A DNA stretch of 64,000 nucleotides, from assembly GCA_047125605.1 (NCBI GenBank), contig CP138932.1, positions 3,348,001-3,412,000 on the forward strand, written 5' to 3'. Of the stretch, positions 52,983 to 62,166 are shown in pieces (positions within the stretch are counted from its first letter, which is position 1; each line of letters begins with the position of its first letter). The position numbers and the translations under genes were made by a program. The DNA comes from JAKVBK01 sp022447275 (GTDB lineage: Bacteria > Pseudomonadota > Alphaproteobacteria > Rhodobacterales > Rhodobacteraceae). The notes under the pieces were generated by a model, which was given only the letters and a program-made list of their open reading frames with translations, was not told the DNA's origin and ran no database searches.

Positions 52983-53188
52983 GTGCGGACCTCCTTCTGA
53001 TAGCCCATGATCGGGCGGTCCTCGCGAAAGGCTGTCTTAGCCTGATCGTCGGAGGGTATCTAGGTGCCAGACCGCCCAGTTGCAAATCATTCTCAAGAAA
53101 TTGAAGGGCAAAATAGCGCAGTTTTACCAATCAAGTCTCTGATCGGAAACATTTATTCTTTGGTCAAAAATGAGATGCGCTGTTGACG

Positions 53189-54007
53189 CTACGTCTGTTT
53201 TGCCCATGTGGGGTGAAAGCGGCCTTCGGGCGAAAGGGTGAAAATTTCGCACCCGTTTTCAGTCACACCGATGGAATGTTCGAACTGCGCGGACAGGCTC
53301 TTGTCGCGGGTGACAGCCGTCCAGTCATCGGCGAGTACTTTGGTTTCGGGGCGGCCCAAATTCACCATGGGTTCAATCGTGAAAAACATGCCGGGTTCCA
53401 GCACGGCGCCGGTGCCGGGCCGGCCATAGTGGAGGACATTGGGCGGTGCATGGAAGACCTGTCCAAGGCCGTGGCCGCAGAAGTCTCGCACCACGGACAT
53501 CCGGTTGCGCTCCACGTAGGATTGGATGGCGTGGCCGATATCGCCAAAGGTTTTGCCCGGGCGGACGGTCTCGATCCCCAGCATGAGCGCATCATGGGTC
53601 ACCTGAATCAGCCGCTCGGCTTTTCGGGGCAGCTTTCCGGCCACATACATGCGGCTTGTATCGCCAAACCAACCGTCCACGATCACGGTGACATCGATGT
53701 TGAGAATGTCGCCTTCCTTGAGCACTTTGGCGCCCGGAATGCCGTGGCAGACCACGTGATTGACCGAAATGCACGAGGCGTGCTGATAGCCCTTGTAGCC
53801 GATGGTGGCGGATTTCGCGCCGGCTTCGTTCACGCGGCGCTCGATCTCCGCATCCAGCGCGCCCGTCGTGGTGCCGGGTTGCACCAGTGGCGCCAGAGCG
53901 TCCAGGATTTCGGCAGCAAGGCGCCCGGCGGCATGCATGCCGGCGAAATCTTCGGGCGAATAAAGCCGGATCCCATCTTTGGTCAGGCGTTCGCGGGTCT
54001 TTTGCAC
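53189..54007 (-). CDS. map: Methionine aminopeptidase, type I
   Basis: The product is 272 residues. It removes the N-terminal Met from new proteins. Metal-binding Asp and His residues are in GDILNIDVTVIVDGWFGDTSRMY, CGHGLGQVFHAPPNVLHYG, MFFTIEPMVN and SAQFEHSIGVTENG. Both Asp, the His and both Glu are present. Length is typical for alphaproteobacterial type Ia enzymes. sfsA lies 23 bp upstream on the same strand. Confidence 0.96.
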   Translation of the reverse strand: MQKTRERLTKDGIRLYSPEDFAGMHAAGRLAAEILDALAPLVQPGTTTGALDAEIERRVNEAGAKSATIGYKGYQHASCISVNHVVCHGIPGAKVLKEGDILNIDVTVIVDGWFGDTSRMYVAGKLPRKAERLIQVTHDALMLGIETVRPGKTFGDIGHAIQSYVERNRMSVVRDFCGHGLGQVFHAPPNVLHYGRPGTGAVLEPGMFFTIEPMVNLGRPETKVLADDWTAVTRDKSLSAQFEHSIGVTENGCEIFTLSPEGRFHPTWAKQT

Positions 54008-54029
54008 TCTGGCTCTCCAGCAAGTCTAT

Positions 54030-54800
54030 CTATGCGCAATCTAGGGGCCGGACCGGTGAAGGACCAGCCCCGGAAGGGTTTGGTGGGCTTGAGGCGATCT
54101 CGACAGGCAGCTCCGGACCGATGCGGACACCGTCCACATCGATTTCACAGCGGTGACAGATCGCTTCCACACCGGCCGCGCGTGCGGCGCGAAAGGCTGC
54201 GGCATAAGCTGGATCGAGATCTTCGGCAAGACGCAAGCGATCGCAATCGGTGCGCTGCACCAGGTACAGCATGACGGCCCTGTGGCCCTGCGCCACCATG
54301 TCAGACAACTCGCGCAGGTGCTTGGCGCCACGGGTTGTGACACTGTCAGGGAATTCGGCCCATGTGCCCTCGCGGCGCAGGTGCACGTTCTTTACCTCCA
54401 CATAGGCATCGGGCAGCCCGGCGGTGCTCAACAGCAGATCGATCCGGCTGTTGACCCCGTACTTCACTTCGGGCCGGTGGCTGTCATAGGCTGCGAGCGC
54501 AGGTATGGCCCTGTCTGCGACGGCTTCGGCGGCCACGCGGTTTGGCACACTTGTGTCGATCCCGGCCCAGTGCCCACCGGGCAATTCGCACAGCCGCCAG
54601 CCATATTTCAGCTTTTTCTTCGGATCATCATTGGGCTCCACCCACACCGGCAGCCCGGGCTCCTTCAGGCCCAGCATGGCCCCGGGGTTGGGGCAATGCG
54701 CCGTTACCTCCGCGCCGGTGCCCTCAAGGCGGATATCGGAAAGAAAGCGATTGTAGCGGCGGATCAGGCTGCCGCGGATGAGAGGTGTTTTCCAGCGCAT
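54030..54800 (-). CDS. sfsA: SfsA family DNA/RNA nuclease-like protein
   Basis: The product is 256 residues. MRWKTPLIRGSLIRRYNRFL, TAHCPNPGAMLGLKEPG, GVNSRIDLLL, AYVEVKNVHLRREG and FPDSVTTRGAKHLREL follow the SfsA family order, with the acidic/Lys pattern (D...EVK) of a PD-(D/E)XK-type nuclease. Originally described as a sugar-fermentation stimulation protein; the real function is unsettled. The ATG at 54800 gives the family N-terminus. It is divergent from the CinA-like gene. Confidence 0.92.
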   Translation of the reverse strand: MRWKTPLIRGSLIRRYNRFLSDIRLEGTGAEVTAHCPNPGAMLGLKEPGLPVWVEPNDDPKKKLKYGWRLCELPGGHWAGIDTSVPNRVAAEAVADRAIPALAAYDSHRPEVKYGVNSRIDLLLSTAGLPDAYVEVKNVHLRREGTWAEFPDSVTTRGAKHLRELSDMVAQGHRAVMLYLVQRTDCDRLRLAEDLDPAYAAAFRAARAAGVEAICHRCEIDVDGVRIGPELPVEIASSPPNPSGAGPSPVRPLDCA

Positions 54801-54850
54801 GTGGCGGGGGTATAGGGGGATTGCACACGAAACAAGAGGGGCTTGTGGCC

Positions 54851-55585
54851 ATGGCACAACCGAGCGCGGCAATGTTGGTGATCGGAGATGAGATCCTGTC
54901 GGGGCGCACCCGGGATGCCAATATGCATCATCTGGCCGGTCGTCTGACCGAAAAGGGCGTCACTCTGCGCGAAGTGCGCGTGGTCTCTGATGATGCCGAT
55001 GCGATCATTGCTGCGGTCAATGCTCTGCGCGCCAGTCACGACCATGTCTTTACCTCGGGGGGGATTGGCCCCACCCATGATGATATCACGGCCGATTGCA
55101 TTGCTGCGGCTTTTGGCGTGCATATCGATGTGCGCGAGGATGCAAGGGCCCTGCTCGCGGCCCATTACGCCGCCCGCGACATGCCATTCAACACGGCGCG
55201 GCAACGCATGGCCCGCATCCCTGACGGGGCCACATTGATCGACAATCCGGTCTCGGTTGCACCGGGCTTCAGCCTCGGCAATGTCCACGTGATGGCGGGC
55301 GTGCCAAAAGTGTTCACGGCCATGGTGGAAAGCGTTCTGGCGACGATTGATGGGGGCGCGCCCCTGTTGTCTGTCTCGGTACGGGTGGATCGTGGCGAAG
55401 GCGAGATTGCCGGCCCCTTGGCCGCGCTCGCCGCTCGGTTCGATGATCTGTCTATCGGCTCGTACCCGTTTGTGCAGGATGGGGCCTATGGCGCAAACAT
55501 TGTGTTTCGGGGCACCGGGCAATCCCGTTTGGAGGAAGCCGCGGAGGCCCTGCGCGCAAGCTTTCCCGCCAAAGAGGGCAACTGA
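54851..55585 (+). CDS. CinA-like molybdopterin-binding protein (MoCF domain only)
   Basis: The product is 244 residues. MLVIGDEILSGRTRDANMHHLA and VFTSGGIGPTHDDITADCIA are the MoCF/CinA N-terminal domain hallmarks. The C-terminal nicotinamide-deamidase domain of full CinA is missing, as in many alphaproteobacteria. A role in NMN or ADP-ribose metabolism is suggested for relatives. The TGA abuts the ATG of the next gene, a GNAT. Confidence 0.9.
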   Translation: MAQPSAAMLVIGDEILSGRTRDANMHHLAGRLTEKGVTLREVRVVSDDADAIIAAVNALRASHDHVFTSGGIGPTHDDITADCIAAAFGVHIDVREDARALLAAHYAARDMPFNTARQRMARIPDGATLIDNPVSVAPGFSLGNVHVMAGVPKVFTAMVESVLATIDGGAPLLSVSVRVDRGEGEIAGPLAALAARFDDLSIGSYPFVQDGAYGANIVFRGTGQSRLEEAAEALRASFPAKEGN

Positions 55586-56293
55586 ATGGAGCCAGAGCAG
55601 GTTTTTGCAGCCCTTGAAGCCACCTGGCCCGCTGACAGCACGGAGACGGCCGGCCCTTGGTTGGTGCGCGCGGGGGCTGGTGGCGGCAAGCGGGTTTCGT
55701 GCGCCTCGACGCGGGATGAGGACGCTGACCTGCAAATCATGGAAGACGCGCAAGCCGGCCTGGGCCAGCCCGCGCTTGCCATGGTGCGCAATGCCCAGCC
55801 ACGCCTCACCGACCGCCTGCGCGCGGCAGGCTATAGCTGCATTGATCCAACTTGCCTCTACGCCGCGCCTGCGGCCGCACTTGCGCAGACACCGCCGCCC
55901 GTGACCTGCTTTGTCACGGAATGGCCCCCGCTCGAGATTGTCTGCGAAATCTGGCAGGCTGGTGGGATCGGCCCGGCCCGCCGGGCCGTTATGGAGCGGG
56001 CTAAGGGGCCAAAGACCGTGCTCATGGGGCGCATCAATGACAGGCCGGGAGCGGCTGCATTTCTGTCAAAACATGACAAAATTGTAATGATTCATGCCCT
56101 CGAGGTGAGCCAAGAACGCCGCCGCGCCGGATTGGCACGCCATATGATGGGGGTGGCTGCCAAATGGGCACTAGATCAAGGGGCCGACACGTTGGCGCTT
56201 GCAGTGACGCAAGGCAACATGCCCGCCAATGCGCTTTATACTTCCCTCAACATGTCCGTCGTGGGAAACTACGCGTATTGGCAGAAGCAGTAA
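55586..56293 (+). CDS. GNAT family N-acetyltransferase
   Basis: The product is 235 residues. The C-terminal half has the acetyl-CoA-binding motif HALEVSQERRRAGLARHMMG and ALAVTQGNMPANALYTSLNM, typical of GNAT. The N-terminal half is less typical and could set the substrate. The start codon directly follows the stop of the CinA-like gene, so the two are co-expressed. Substrate unknown. Confidence 0.88.
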   Translation: MEPEQVFAALEATWPADSTETAGPWLVRAGAGGGKRVSCASTRDEDADLQIMEDAQAGLGQPALAMVRNAQPRLTDRLRAAGYSCIDPTCLYAAPAAALAQTPPPVTCFVTEWPPLEIVCEIWQAGGIGPARRAVMERAKGPKTVLMGRINDRPGAAAFLSKHDKIVMIHALEVSQERRRAGLARHMMGVAAKWALDQGADTLALAVTQGNMPANALYTSLNMSVVGNYAYWQKQ

Positions 56294-56332
56294 CGCGCGC
56301 AGAAAGATGCGCCTGATGAGCCCGGCAGGAAC

Positions 56333-56908
56333 ATGACTGACACCTCTTCGCTCCCTACGGCGCTGGATCTTCCTGCGCTGGACCCACTTCCAGACGACAC
56401 GCAGCGCTATTTCGACATTTGCGTGGAAAAGCTTGGCTTCGTGCCGAATGTGCTGCGCGCCTATGCCTTCGACAAAACAAAGCTGGATGCGTTCAGCGCG
56501 CTCTACAATGACTTGATGCTCGGTGAGAGCGGACTGTCGAAACTGGAGCGGGAGATGATTGCCGTAGTCGTGTCGTCCTGCAACAAGTGCTTTTACTGCC
56601 TTGTGGCGCACGGCCAAGCCGTGCGGGCGCTGTCAGGTGATCCGATGCTGGGTGAGCGCTTGGTCATGAACTGGCGCACTGCTGATCTGCCGTCGCGCCA
56701 ACGTGCGATGCTGGCTTTTGCAGAGAAGATGACCCGCAGCAGCGCCGAGATCGTTGAGCAGGACCGTGCCGAGCTTCGGGCAGAAGGCTTCTCGGATCGC
56801 GATATTTGGGATATAGGTTCTGTCGCCGGGTTCTTTAACATGACGAACCGATTGGCGTCGGCCACGGCCATGGAACCTAATGCGGAGTATCACGGTCTCA
56901 ATCGATGA
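56333..56908 (+). CDS. AhpD-like / peroxidase-related carboxymuconolactone decarboxylase family protein
   Basis: The product is 191 residues. The redox motif CFYCLVAHG (CxxC with the following His) is in the helical core, preceded by ELEREMI-like text (LEREMIAVVVSSCNKC). DRAELRAEGFSDRDIWDIGSVAGFFNMTNRLA is conserved in this peroxidase-related subgroup. It likely reduces peroxide or acts in thiol repair. Its stop overlaps the start of the OmpA-like gene by four bases. Confidence 0.9.
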   Translation: MTDTSSLPTALDLPALDPLPDDTQRYFDICVEKLGFVPNVLRAYAFDKTKLDAFSALYNDLMLGESGLSKLEREMIAVVVSSCNKCFYCLVAHGQAVRALSGDPMLGERLVMNWRTADLPSRQRAMLAFAEKMTRSSAEIVEQDRAELRAEGFSDRDIWDIGSVAGFFNMTNRLASATAMEPNAEYHGLNR

Positions 56909-57882
56909 AACACGCCTTCCGCCTCCTGACTGTTTTGGCTGCCTGCGTGGCTGCCGGACCCGTGGCAGCGGCGGCTTTGGAGTTTCCATCAACAGCGATC
57001 CAGACGGCCTCCGCATCAGAGACGTTTGGTAGCCAGCGTGTGCCGATAACCGGATATGAAAACGGGCAGATGCAATCTGTCTGGGCAGAAGGGGCAATAC
57101 AGCAGCAGGCTTGGCAAATGGCGCTTGGCGGCCAGACCACGCTGCAGATTTTGGCCCCGCTGCGGGATCAGTTGTCCGAAGCTGGCTATGAGATCATCTT
57201 TGAATGCGCTGCCAACGATTGTGGCGGCTTCGATTTCCGATATGCGCTGGACCTGCTGCCCGAGCCGGACATGCATGTGGATCTGGGCGATTATCGTTTT
57301 ATCGCTGCGCAGCGCGCTACGGATACGCGCCCCGAATACATCACTGTGGTGGTCAGTCGCACCGATGCCCATGGCTTTGTGCATGTCACGCAAGTGGGCG
57401 AGGACGCACTGCCGGTTCAGAATACGATCGTAACGGCTACGAAATCACCGCCCGCAATCGCGGAGCTTGTCGATCCTGAAAAGCTGGCTGGCACGGTGGT
57501 GCCACAAGCGCTTCCGGATTTGCTTGTTGCGGAAGGCCGGGCAGTACTGGAAGATCTTTCCTTCCAGACTGGCTCGTCCCGGCTTGAGGATGCAGAGTTT
57601 GCCAGCCTGAATTCTCTGGCGGAGTACCTGAATGCGGGCACTGAACGGCAGGTTGTGCTGGTGGGGCACACGGATGCCGAAGGCACGTTGGACAACAACA
57701 TTCGGCTGTCGAAGGCGCGGGCGAATGCTGTGCGCACCTACCTTGTAGAGACGCTTGGCGTTGCGCGTAATCAGGTGGTGGCAGAGGGTGTCGGCTATCT
57801 GGTGCCCCTGACCACAAACCAGACAGAAGAGGGCCGCACGGCCAATCGTCGGGTTGAGGTGATCGTCACATCGATGGAGTGA
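56905..57882 (+). CDS. OmpA-family peptidoglycan-binding protein
   Basis: The product is 325 residues. A signal peptide (ending CVAAGPVAAAA) precedes an unknown N-terminal domain of about 200 residues with two Cys (FECAANDCGGF). The C-terminal 110 residues form an OmpA_C-like domain: LEDLSFQTGSSRL, VLVGHTDAEGTLDNNIRLSK, RANAVRTYL and GRTANRRVEV. It anchors the envelope to peptidoglycan and is likely periplasmic. The start overlaps the AhpD-like gene (ATGA). Confidence 0.9.
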   Translation: MKHAFRLLTVLAACVAAGPVAAAALEFPSTAIQTASASETFGSQRVPITGYENGQMQSVWAEGAIQQQAWQMALGGQTTLQILAPLRDQLSEAGYEIIFECAANDCGGFDFRYALDLLPEPDMHVDLGDYRFIAAQRATDTRPEYITVVVSRTDAHGFVHVTQVGEDALPVQNTIVTATKSPPAIAELVDPEKLAGTVVPQALPDLLVAEGRAVLEDLSFQTGSSRLEDAEFASLNSLAEYLNAGTERQVVLVGHTDAEGTLDNNIRLSKARANAVRTYLVETLGVARNQVVAEGVGYLVPLTTNQTEEGRTANRRVEVIVTSME

Positions 57883-57930
57883 TCAGCCTGTGCTGGGCTG
57901 AGTGACTACGTGCCTCTGGCCGTGGGGCTG

Positions 57931-58836
57931 TTACCAACTGTCCGGCGTGCGGCCAGCAAAGCTTGTCACCAGGAAATCGATAAAGGCACGCACTTTGGGT
58001 TGCGTGAACCGGCCCGGCGGGTACACCGCGTAGATGCCCAGCATTTCCTTTGGCAGATCCGGGATGGCTTCCTGGACGAGCCCGGCTTTCAGGGCGTCTG
58101 CGTACAGATAATTTGGCAGATAAGCGATGCCCAGCCCTGACACGGCGGCATTGAGAAGCGATTGCCCATCATTCACCGTCAACCATCCTGCGGTCCGCAC
58201 TTGCCGCTTTTCGCCTGAGGGCGCAGTGATCCTCCACAGGTTGCCAGCCGAATTGTTGGAATAGTGAAGCAGCTTGTGCTCATTCAAATCATCAATACGG
58301 ACGGGCCGCCCATAGCGTTCGAAATACTCGGGCGAAGCGATCATGCGACGGCAGGTTTCGGAGAATTTGCGCGCCCGAAGCGAGCTATCTTCCATTTCAC
58401 CCACGCGGATGGCCATGTCGAAGCCTTCTGAGATCAGTTCCACATGGCGGTTGTTCAGCACCATATCGACGGTGATGTCTTCGTGTTGCGACAGAAAATC
58501 ACCCAGTATCGGAGACAGGTGATTCACGCCGAAATCCGTGGCCACAGAAATGCGGAGCAGGCCGGAAGGTGCGGATTGCATCGAGGTGACAAGCGCATCA
58601 GCCTCGCCGGCATCGGTTAGAACACGGCGGGCACGATCATAATAGGCCAGACCGATTTCTGTGGGCGAAACGCGCCGCGTTGTGCGGTTGAGCAAACGGG
58701 CACCAAGACGGGCTTCCAAGGATGAAACATGCTTGGAAACAGCAGATTTAGAGATGCCCATCTTTCGGGCGGCATCGGTGAATCCGCCTTGATCCACGAC
58801 GGTGGCGAAGGCTTCCATCTCGGTCAATCGATCCAT
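57931..58836 (-). CDS. LysR-type transcriptional regulator
   Basis: The product is 301 residues. The N-terminal winged helix reads MEAFATVVDQGGFTDAARKM and SKSAVSKHVSSLEARLGARL, a textbook LysR helix-turn-helix. A substrate-binding domain follows (SGLLRISVATDFGVNHLSP). Unusually for this family no divergent target gene is adjacent; both flanking genes do not start toward it. The effector and targets are unknown. Confidence 0.93.
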   Translation of the reverse strand: MDRLTEMEAFATVVDQGGFTDAARKMGISKSAVSKHVSSLEARLGARLLNRTTRRVSPTEIGLAYYDRARRVLTDAGEADALVTSMQSAPSGLLRISVATDFGVNHLSPILGDFLSQHEDITVDMVLNNRHVELISEGFDMAIRVGEMEDSSLRARKFSETCRRMIASPEYFERYGRPVRIDDLNEHKLLHYSNNSAGNLWRITAPSGEKRQVRTAGWLTVNDGQSLLNAAVSGLGIAYLPNYLYADALKAGLVQEAIPDLPKEMLGIYAVYPPGRFTQPKVRAFIDFLVTSFAGRTPDSW

Positions 58837-59029
58837 ATCTACTGCCTCTGCTTACAAAAAACGTCGCTTCGGCATCTTTATGCCGATGAAATCTGGCGTG
58901 TTTGGGGCGAGGACCGGACATTATCTGGATAGAAGGCCTCAGGAGGGCAGACTGTTCAGGAAACAAGGTTACCTGTTCGCCAAAGGAAGGTGTTTTGGCA
59001 AAATGCGGGCGATTGATGCGTGTTCGTGG

Positions 59030-60226
59030 TCAAATCAGCTCAGCAGCAAGCACCTTTGCCACTTGTGGAATATGGCGTTGAGTCAGTCCGGCGAGGTTGA
59101 TCCGCCCGTCCCCTACGACATAGAGCGCATGGGCATCGCGCAGCCGTGTGACTTGCTCTGGCGTTGCGCCGATCAGGCTGAACATGCCCTTCTGGCTGGC
59201 AAGAAAATCGAACCTGTGGGTGCCCGTCTGTTGGTGCAGAGCGACGGCGAGTTCCTGCCGGATAGCGTCGATTCGCAGGCGCATTGTGTCCAGTTCGTCT
59301 GCCCAGATCTGGCGCAGACCCGGGTCTGTCAGCACCTCTGTAACGATTCGGGCCCCATGATCGGGCGGAAAAGCGTAGGCCAGACGGTTGAGCCAAGACA
59401 TATTCCCGGCAACAACGTCGCGCAGGCCTGCAGAGGGGCACAGCGCCAAAAGCAGGCCGACTCGCTCACGGTAGAGGCCAAAGCTTTTGGAGCCCGAGAC
59501 TGCGACTAACATTTCCGGCACGGCGTCCATCAGGATCCGGATGCCCGTCACGTCTGCCTGGGGACCCTCGCCGAAGCCCAGATAGGCCAGATCGATCATG
59601 GGCACAGCGCCCGTTTTGATGCACAGGGCAGTGATCTCGGCCCAATCCTGCGCGCTGAGGTCTGCGCCAGTCGGATTGTGGCAGCATCCATGCAGCAACA
59701 CGATATCCCCGGACGGTACGGCAGACAGATCAGCCAGCATGCCCTCGCGGTCGAGGTCGCCGGTGCTGGCGTCGTAATAGCGATAGGTGCGTGCCGGAAC
59801 CGCCATTGCGGCCGTGATGGCTGGGTGATTTGGCCAGGTGGGGTCGGGCATCCACACCGTCACATCGGGATTGGCGCGTCGAGCCAGTTCGAAGCCGTGA
59901 CGCACGGCACCTGTGCCCCCGGGCGTTGCCAGCGCGGCAATCCGATCCTGCGGCCTGCGCTGCCCCAGCACCAGTTCGGCCAGTGCCGCATGAAAGGCAG
60001 GATCCCCTTCGAGCGCCACATAACCCTTGGTGGTCTGGCGGGCAAGCAGACGGGCCTCGGCCTCCGTGACGGCCTGCATAACCGGCGTGGTGCCCTCCGG
60101 CGTCCGGTAAACGCCCACGCCCAAATCAACCTTGTTGGGCCGGGGATCATTGGCGAACTGCGCCATCAGCCGCAGAATTTTGTCCGCTTCCTGCGGTTCA
60201 AGCCGTTCCAGCAAAGGGGGTGTCAT
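59030..60226 (-). CDS. Aromatic/aspartate-type aminotransferase
   Basis: The product is 398 residues, a class I PLP enzyme. LGVGVYRTPEGTTPVMQAV and GYVALEGDPAFHAALAELV start the protein. LLHGCCHNPTGADLS binds the cofactor, MIDLAYLGFGEG holds the PLP Asp and VSGSKSFGLYRERVG the Schiff-base Lys. NMSWLNRLAYAFPPDHGA and MFSLIGATPEQV are typical of the TyrB/AspC group; aromatic amino-acid transfer is likely. It overlaps sseA by four bases (ATGA). Confidence 0.9.
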   Translation of the reverse strand: MTPPLLERLEPQEADKILRLMAQFANDPRPNKVDLGVGVYRTPEGTTPVMQAVTEAEARLLARQTTKGYVALEGDPAFHAALAELVLGQRRPQDRIAALATPGGTGAVRHGFELARRANPDVTVWMPDPTWPNHPAITAAMAVPARTYRYYDASTGDLDREGMLADLSAVPSGDIVLLHGCCHNPTGADLSAQDWAEITALCIKTGAVPMIDLAYLGFGEGPQADVTGIRILMDAVPEMLVAVSGSKSFGLYRERVGLLLALCPSAGLRDVVAGNMSWLNRLAYAFPPDHGARIVTEVLTDPGLRQIWADELDTMRLRIDAIRQELAVALHQQTGTHRFDFLASQKGMFSLIGATPEQVTRLRDAHALYVVGDGRINLAGLTQRHIPQVAKVLAAELI

Positions 60227-61071
60227 CCTGTGGCAACCGGCAGATCTGGAAAGGATCCCCATTCTGTCCAGCTGCCATCATAGAGAGCATGGGACCGATG
60301 TCCGAGACGTTCCAGCCCAAGCGAAAGTACGGCGGCTGTCACGCCGGAACCGCACGTGGTGATCACAGGCTTGCGCAAGTCGATACCGGCTTCTTCGAAG
60401 GCTGCGCGCAGGGAGTCATCCTGTTTCATCGTACCGTCGCCATTGAGCAACGTCGTGAAAGGCAGATTGAGCGAATTCGGGATATGGCCGGCAGCCAGTC
60501 CTTCGCGCGGTTCTTCCACCTCGCCGCGGAACCGTTCTCCGGCGCGGGCGTCGAGGATTTGCCAATCCCCCAGCTTAGAGGCGCTGGCGACTTGGGTCAC
60601 ATCCTTGATCAGGGATGCCTGGCGCGTCACCGTCATGTGCCTGTCGCGCATGATCGGGGGCATGTCTTGCAAAGCGCGTCCCTCTGCCACCCATTTGGGC
60701 AAGCCACCATCCAGAACCGCCACATCGGTTTTGCCCATCAGGCGGAAAAGCCACCAGACCCGCGCGGCAGAGAACAACCCCATGCCATCATAGACCACCA
60801 CCTGATGGCCGTCGCCCACGCCCATGGCCCGCATGCGCGAGATGAACTTTTCAACCGGGGGGGCGGTATGGGGCAACTCGGATCGCTGGTCAGAGATGTC
60901 GTCGATATCAAAAAAGCGCGCGCCAGGGATGTGGGCCGCGTCATATTCCGCCTTAGCATCCCGTCCCATCGCGGGCAGGTACCACGACCCGTCCAGAATG
61001 CGCAGATCAGGGTCGTTGAGATGGCTGGCCAGCCATTCTGTTGAAACCAGAGTTTTCGGGTCGTCTCGCAT
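60223..61071 (-). CDS. sseA: 3-mercaptopyruvate sulfurtransferase
   Basis: The product is 282 residues with two rhodanese domains. LVSTEWLASHLNDPDLRILD and AHIPGARFFDIDDISD open the first. The catalytic Cys is in TTCGSGVTAAV; the CGSGV-type loop distinguishes mercaptopyruvate sulfurtransferases from thiosulfate rhodaneses. It transfers sulfur from mercaptopyruvate to thiols. It shares a 4-base overlap with the aminotransferase gene, which could make mercaptopyruvate-related keto acids; this link is inference. Confidence 0.92.
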   Translation of the reverse strand: MRDDPKTLVSTEWLASHLNDPDLRILDGSWYLPAMGRDAKAEYDAAHIPGARFFDIDDISDQRSELPHTAPPVEKFISRMRAMGVGDGHQVVVYDGMGLFSAARVWWLFRLMGKTDVAVLDGGLPKWVAEGRALQDMPPIMRDRHMTVTRQASLIKDVTQVASASKLGDWQILDARAGERFRGEVEEPREGLAAGHIPNSLNLPFTTLLNGDGTMKQDDSLRAAFEEAGIDLRKPVITTCGSGVTAAVLSLGLERLGHRSHALYDGSWTEWGSFPDLPVATG

Positions 61072-61174
61072 AATCTTATCCCCTCGGCGTCTTCAATCTT
61101 GGTAGGGCTTGCATCGCAAACTGGCAAGCTCTGGCAAGGATCAGTTCATTATCCATCCCAGTGGCCAGATCGGT

Positions 61175-61645
61175 CTATCCGTTCTTGAGCAGGCGCTGTT
61201 TCTGGCGTGCCCAGTCCCGTTTGGCGTCCGAGGCGCGCTTGTCTGCCACCTTCTTGCCCTTGGCGATGCCAATCTTCATCTTCGCGATGCCCTTGTGGTT
61301 GAAGTAGAGCACGAGGGGCACCAGTGTCATCCCTTTGCGCTGGGTATCCGCCCACATGCGCGCCAGTTCGCGCTTATTGGCAAGCAGTTTGCGCCTGCGC
61401 CGTTCCTCATGGGGGAACATGGCGCGATTGTAGGGCGCGATATAACTGTTGACCAACCAAAGCTCGCCATCCTTCACCTCGGCATAGCTTTCGGCGATGT
61501 TTGAGGGGTTTTCGCGCAGTGATTTGACTTCAGAGCCGGACAGGATGATTCCCACCTCGAGATCATCCTCGATGGCGTAATCGTAGCGGGCGCGCCGATT
61601 CTCGGCGATCACCTTGTAATTCGGATCAGATTTGGGTTTGGCCAT
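61175..61645 (-). CDS. smpB: SsrA-binding protein SmpB
   Basis: The product is 156 residues. NYKVIAENRRARYDYAIEDD, EVGIILSGSEVKSLRE, ANSYIAPY-like VNSYIAPYNRA and LVPLVLYFNHKGIAKMKIGIAKGKK are the SmpB core that binds tmRNA, and the basic tail DKRASDAKRDWARQKQRLLK enters the decoding site. It rescues stalled ribosomes with ssrA. The tmRNA gene itself was not found in the window. Confidence 0.96.
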   Translation of the reverse strand: MAKPKSDPNYKVIAENRRARYDYAIEDDLEVGIILSGSEVKSLRENPSNIAESYAEVKDGELWLVNSYIAPYNRAMFPHEERRRRKLLANKRELARMWADTQRKGMTLVPLVLYFNHKGIAKMKIGIAKGKKVADKRASDAKRDWARQKQRLLKNG

Positions 61646-61686
61646 GGCACCCGCATATAGGCCCGCCCGCGCCCGGTGGGAAGGGC

Positions 61687-62166
61687 CTAGTCGACGATCC
61701 GGCCCGGAGGGGCATCAATCGTGGGTTGCCAGGGCTTGATATCGATCACCGGAGTGTTGTCGAAACAATCGGCGGCATCGATGCCGATACGATGATCCGA
61801 GAGCGATGTGATCTGCACACAGGCCATCGACACCGGATTGGGCCGGGCCGGTGTGCGGATGGCAAACGCGCCGCGCGGGCCGTCCACATGGCCGGGGCGC
61901 TGCACGCCGATATCCCGGCGGGCCCGATCCATCCAATAGAGCAGCATGATCCATCGGCCTGGGGCCAGCCCTGTCAGCAATAGCTGGTACGACGGGTCCA
62001 GCTCGATCCAGGCCTCTGCACCTTGCTCTCGCGCGCGGGTGATGCTTTTGGGGCAATCATCTGGCCCCCAGGGCGTGCGAATGCGGCCAAGAAAGGCCAC
62101 GGATGCGTCGTGGCGCGCGCCCGGGTCGAAGGGCAGAACCACTTCTCCGGGGCGCGGTGCCTTCAT
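61687..62166 (-). CDS. TrmO/TsaA-like SAM-dependent tRNA methyltransferase
   Basis: The product is 159 residues of the UPF0066/TrmO family. The diagnostic segment PRGAFAIRTPARPNPVSMA is the family signature; LGRIRTPW at the N-terminus and LLYWMDRARRDIG are also conserved. In E. coli TrmO N6-methylates t6A at tRNA position 37. This version is shorter than E. coli TrmO and lacks its C-terminal extension. Its start overlaps the dapA stop (TGATG). Confidence 0.88.
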   Translation of the reverse strand: MKAPRPGEVVLPFDPGARHDASVAFLGRIRTPWGPDDCPKSITRAREQGAEAWIELDPSYQLLLTGLAPGRWIMLLYWMDRARRDIGVQRPGHVDGPRGAFAIRTPARPNPVSMACVQITSLSDHRIGIDAADCFDNTPVIDIKPWQPTIDAPPGRIVD

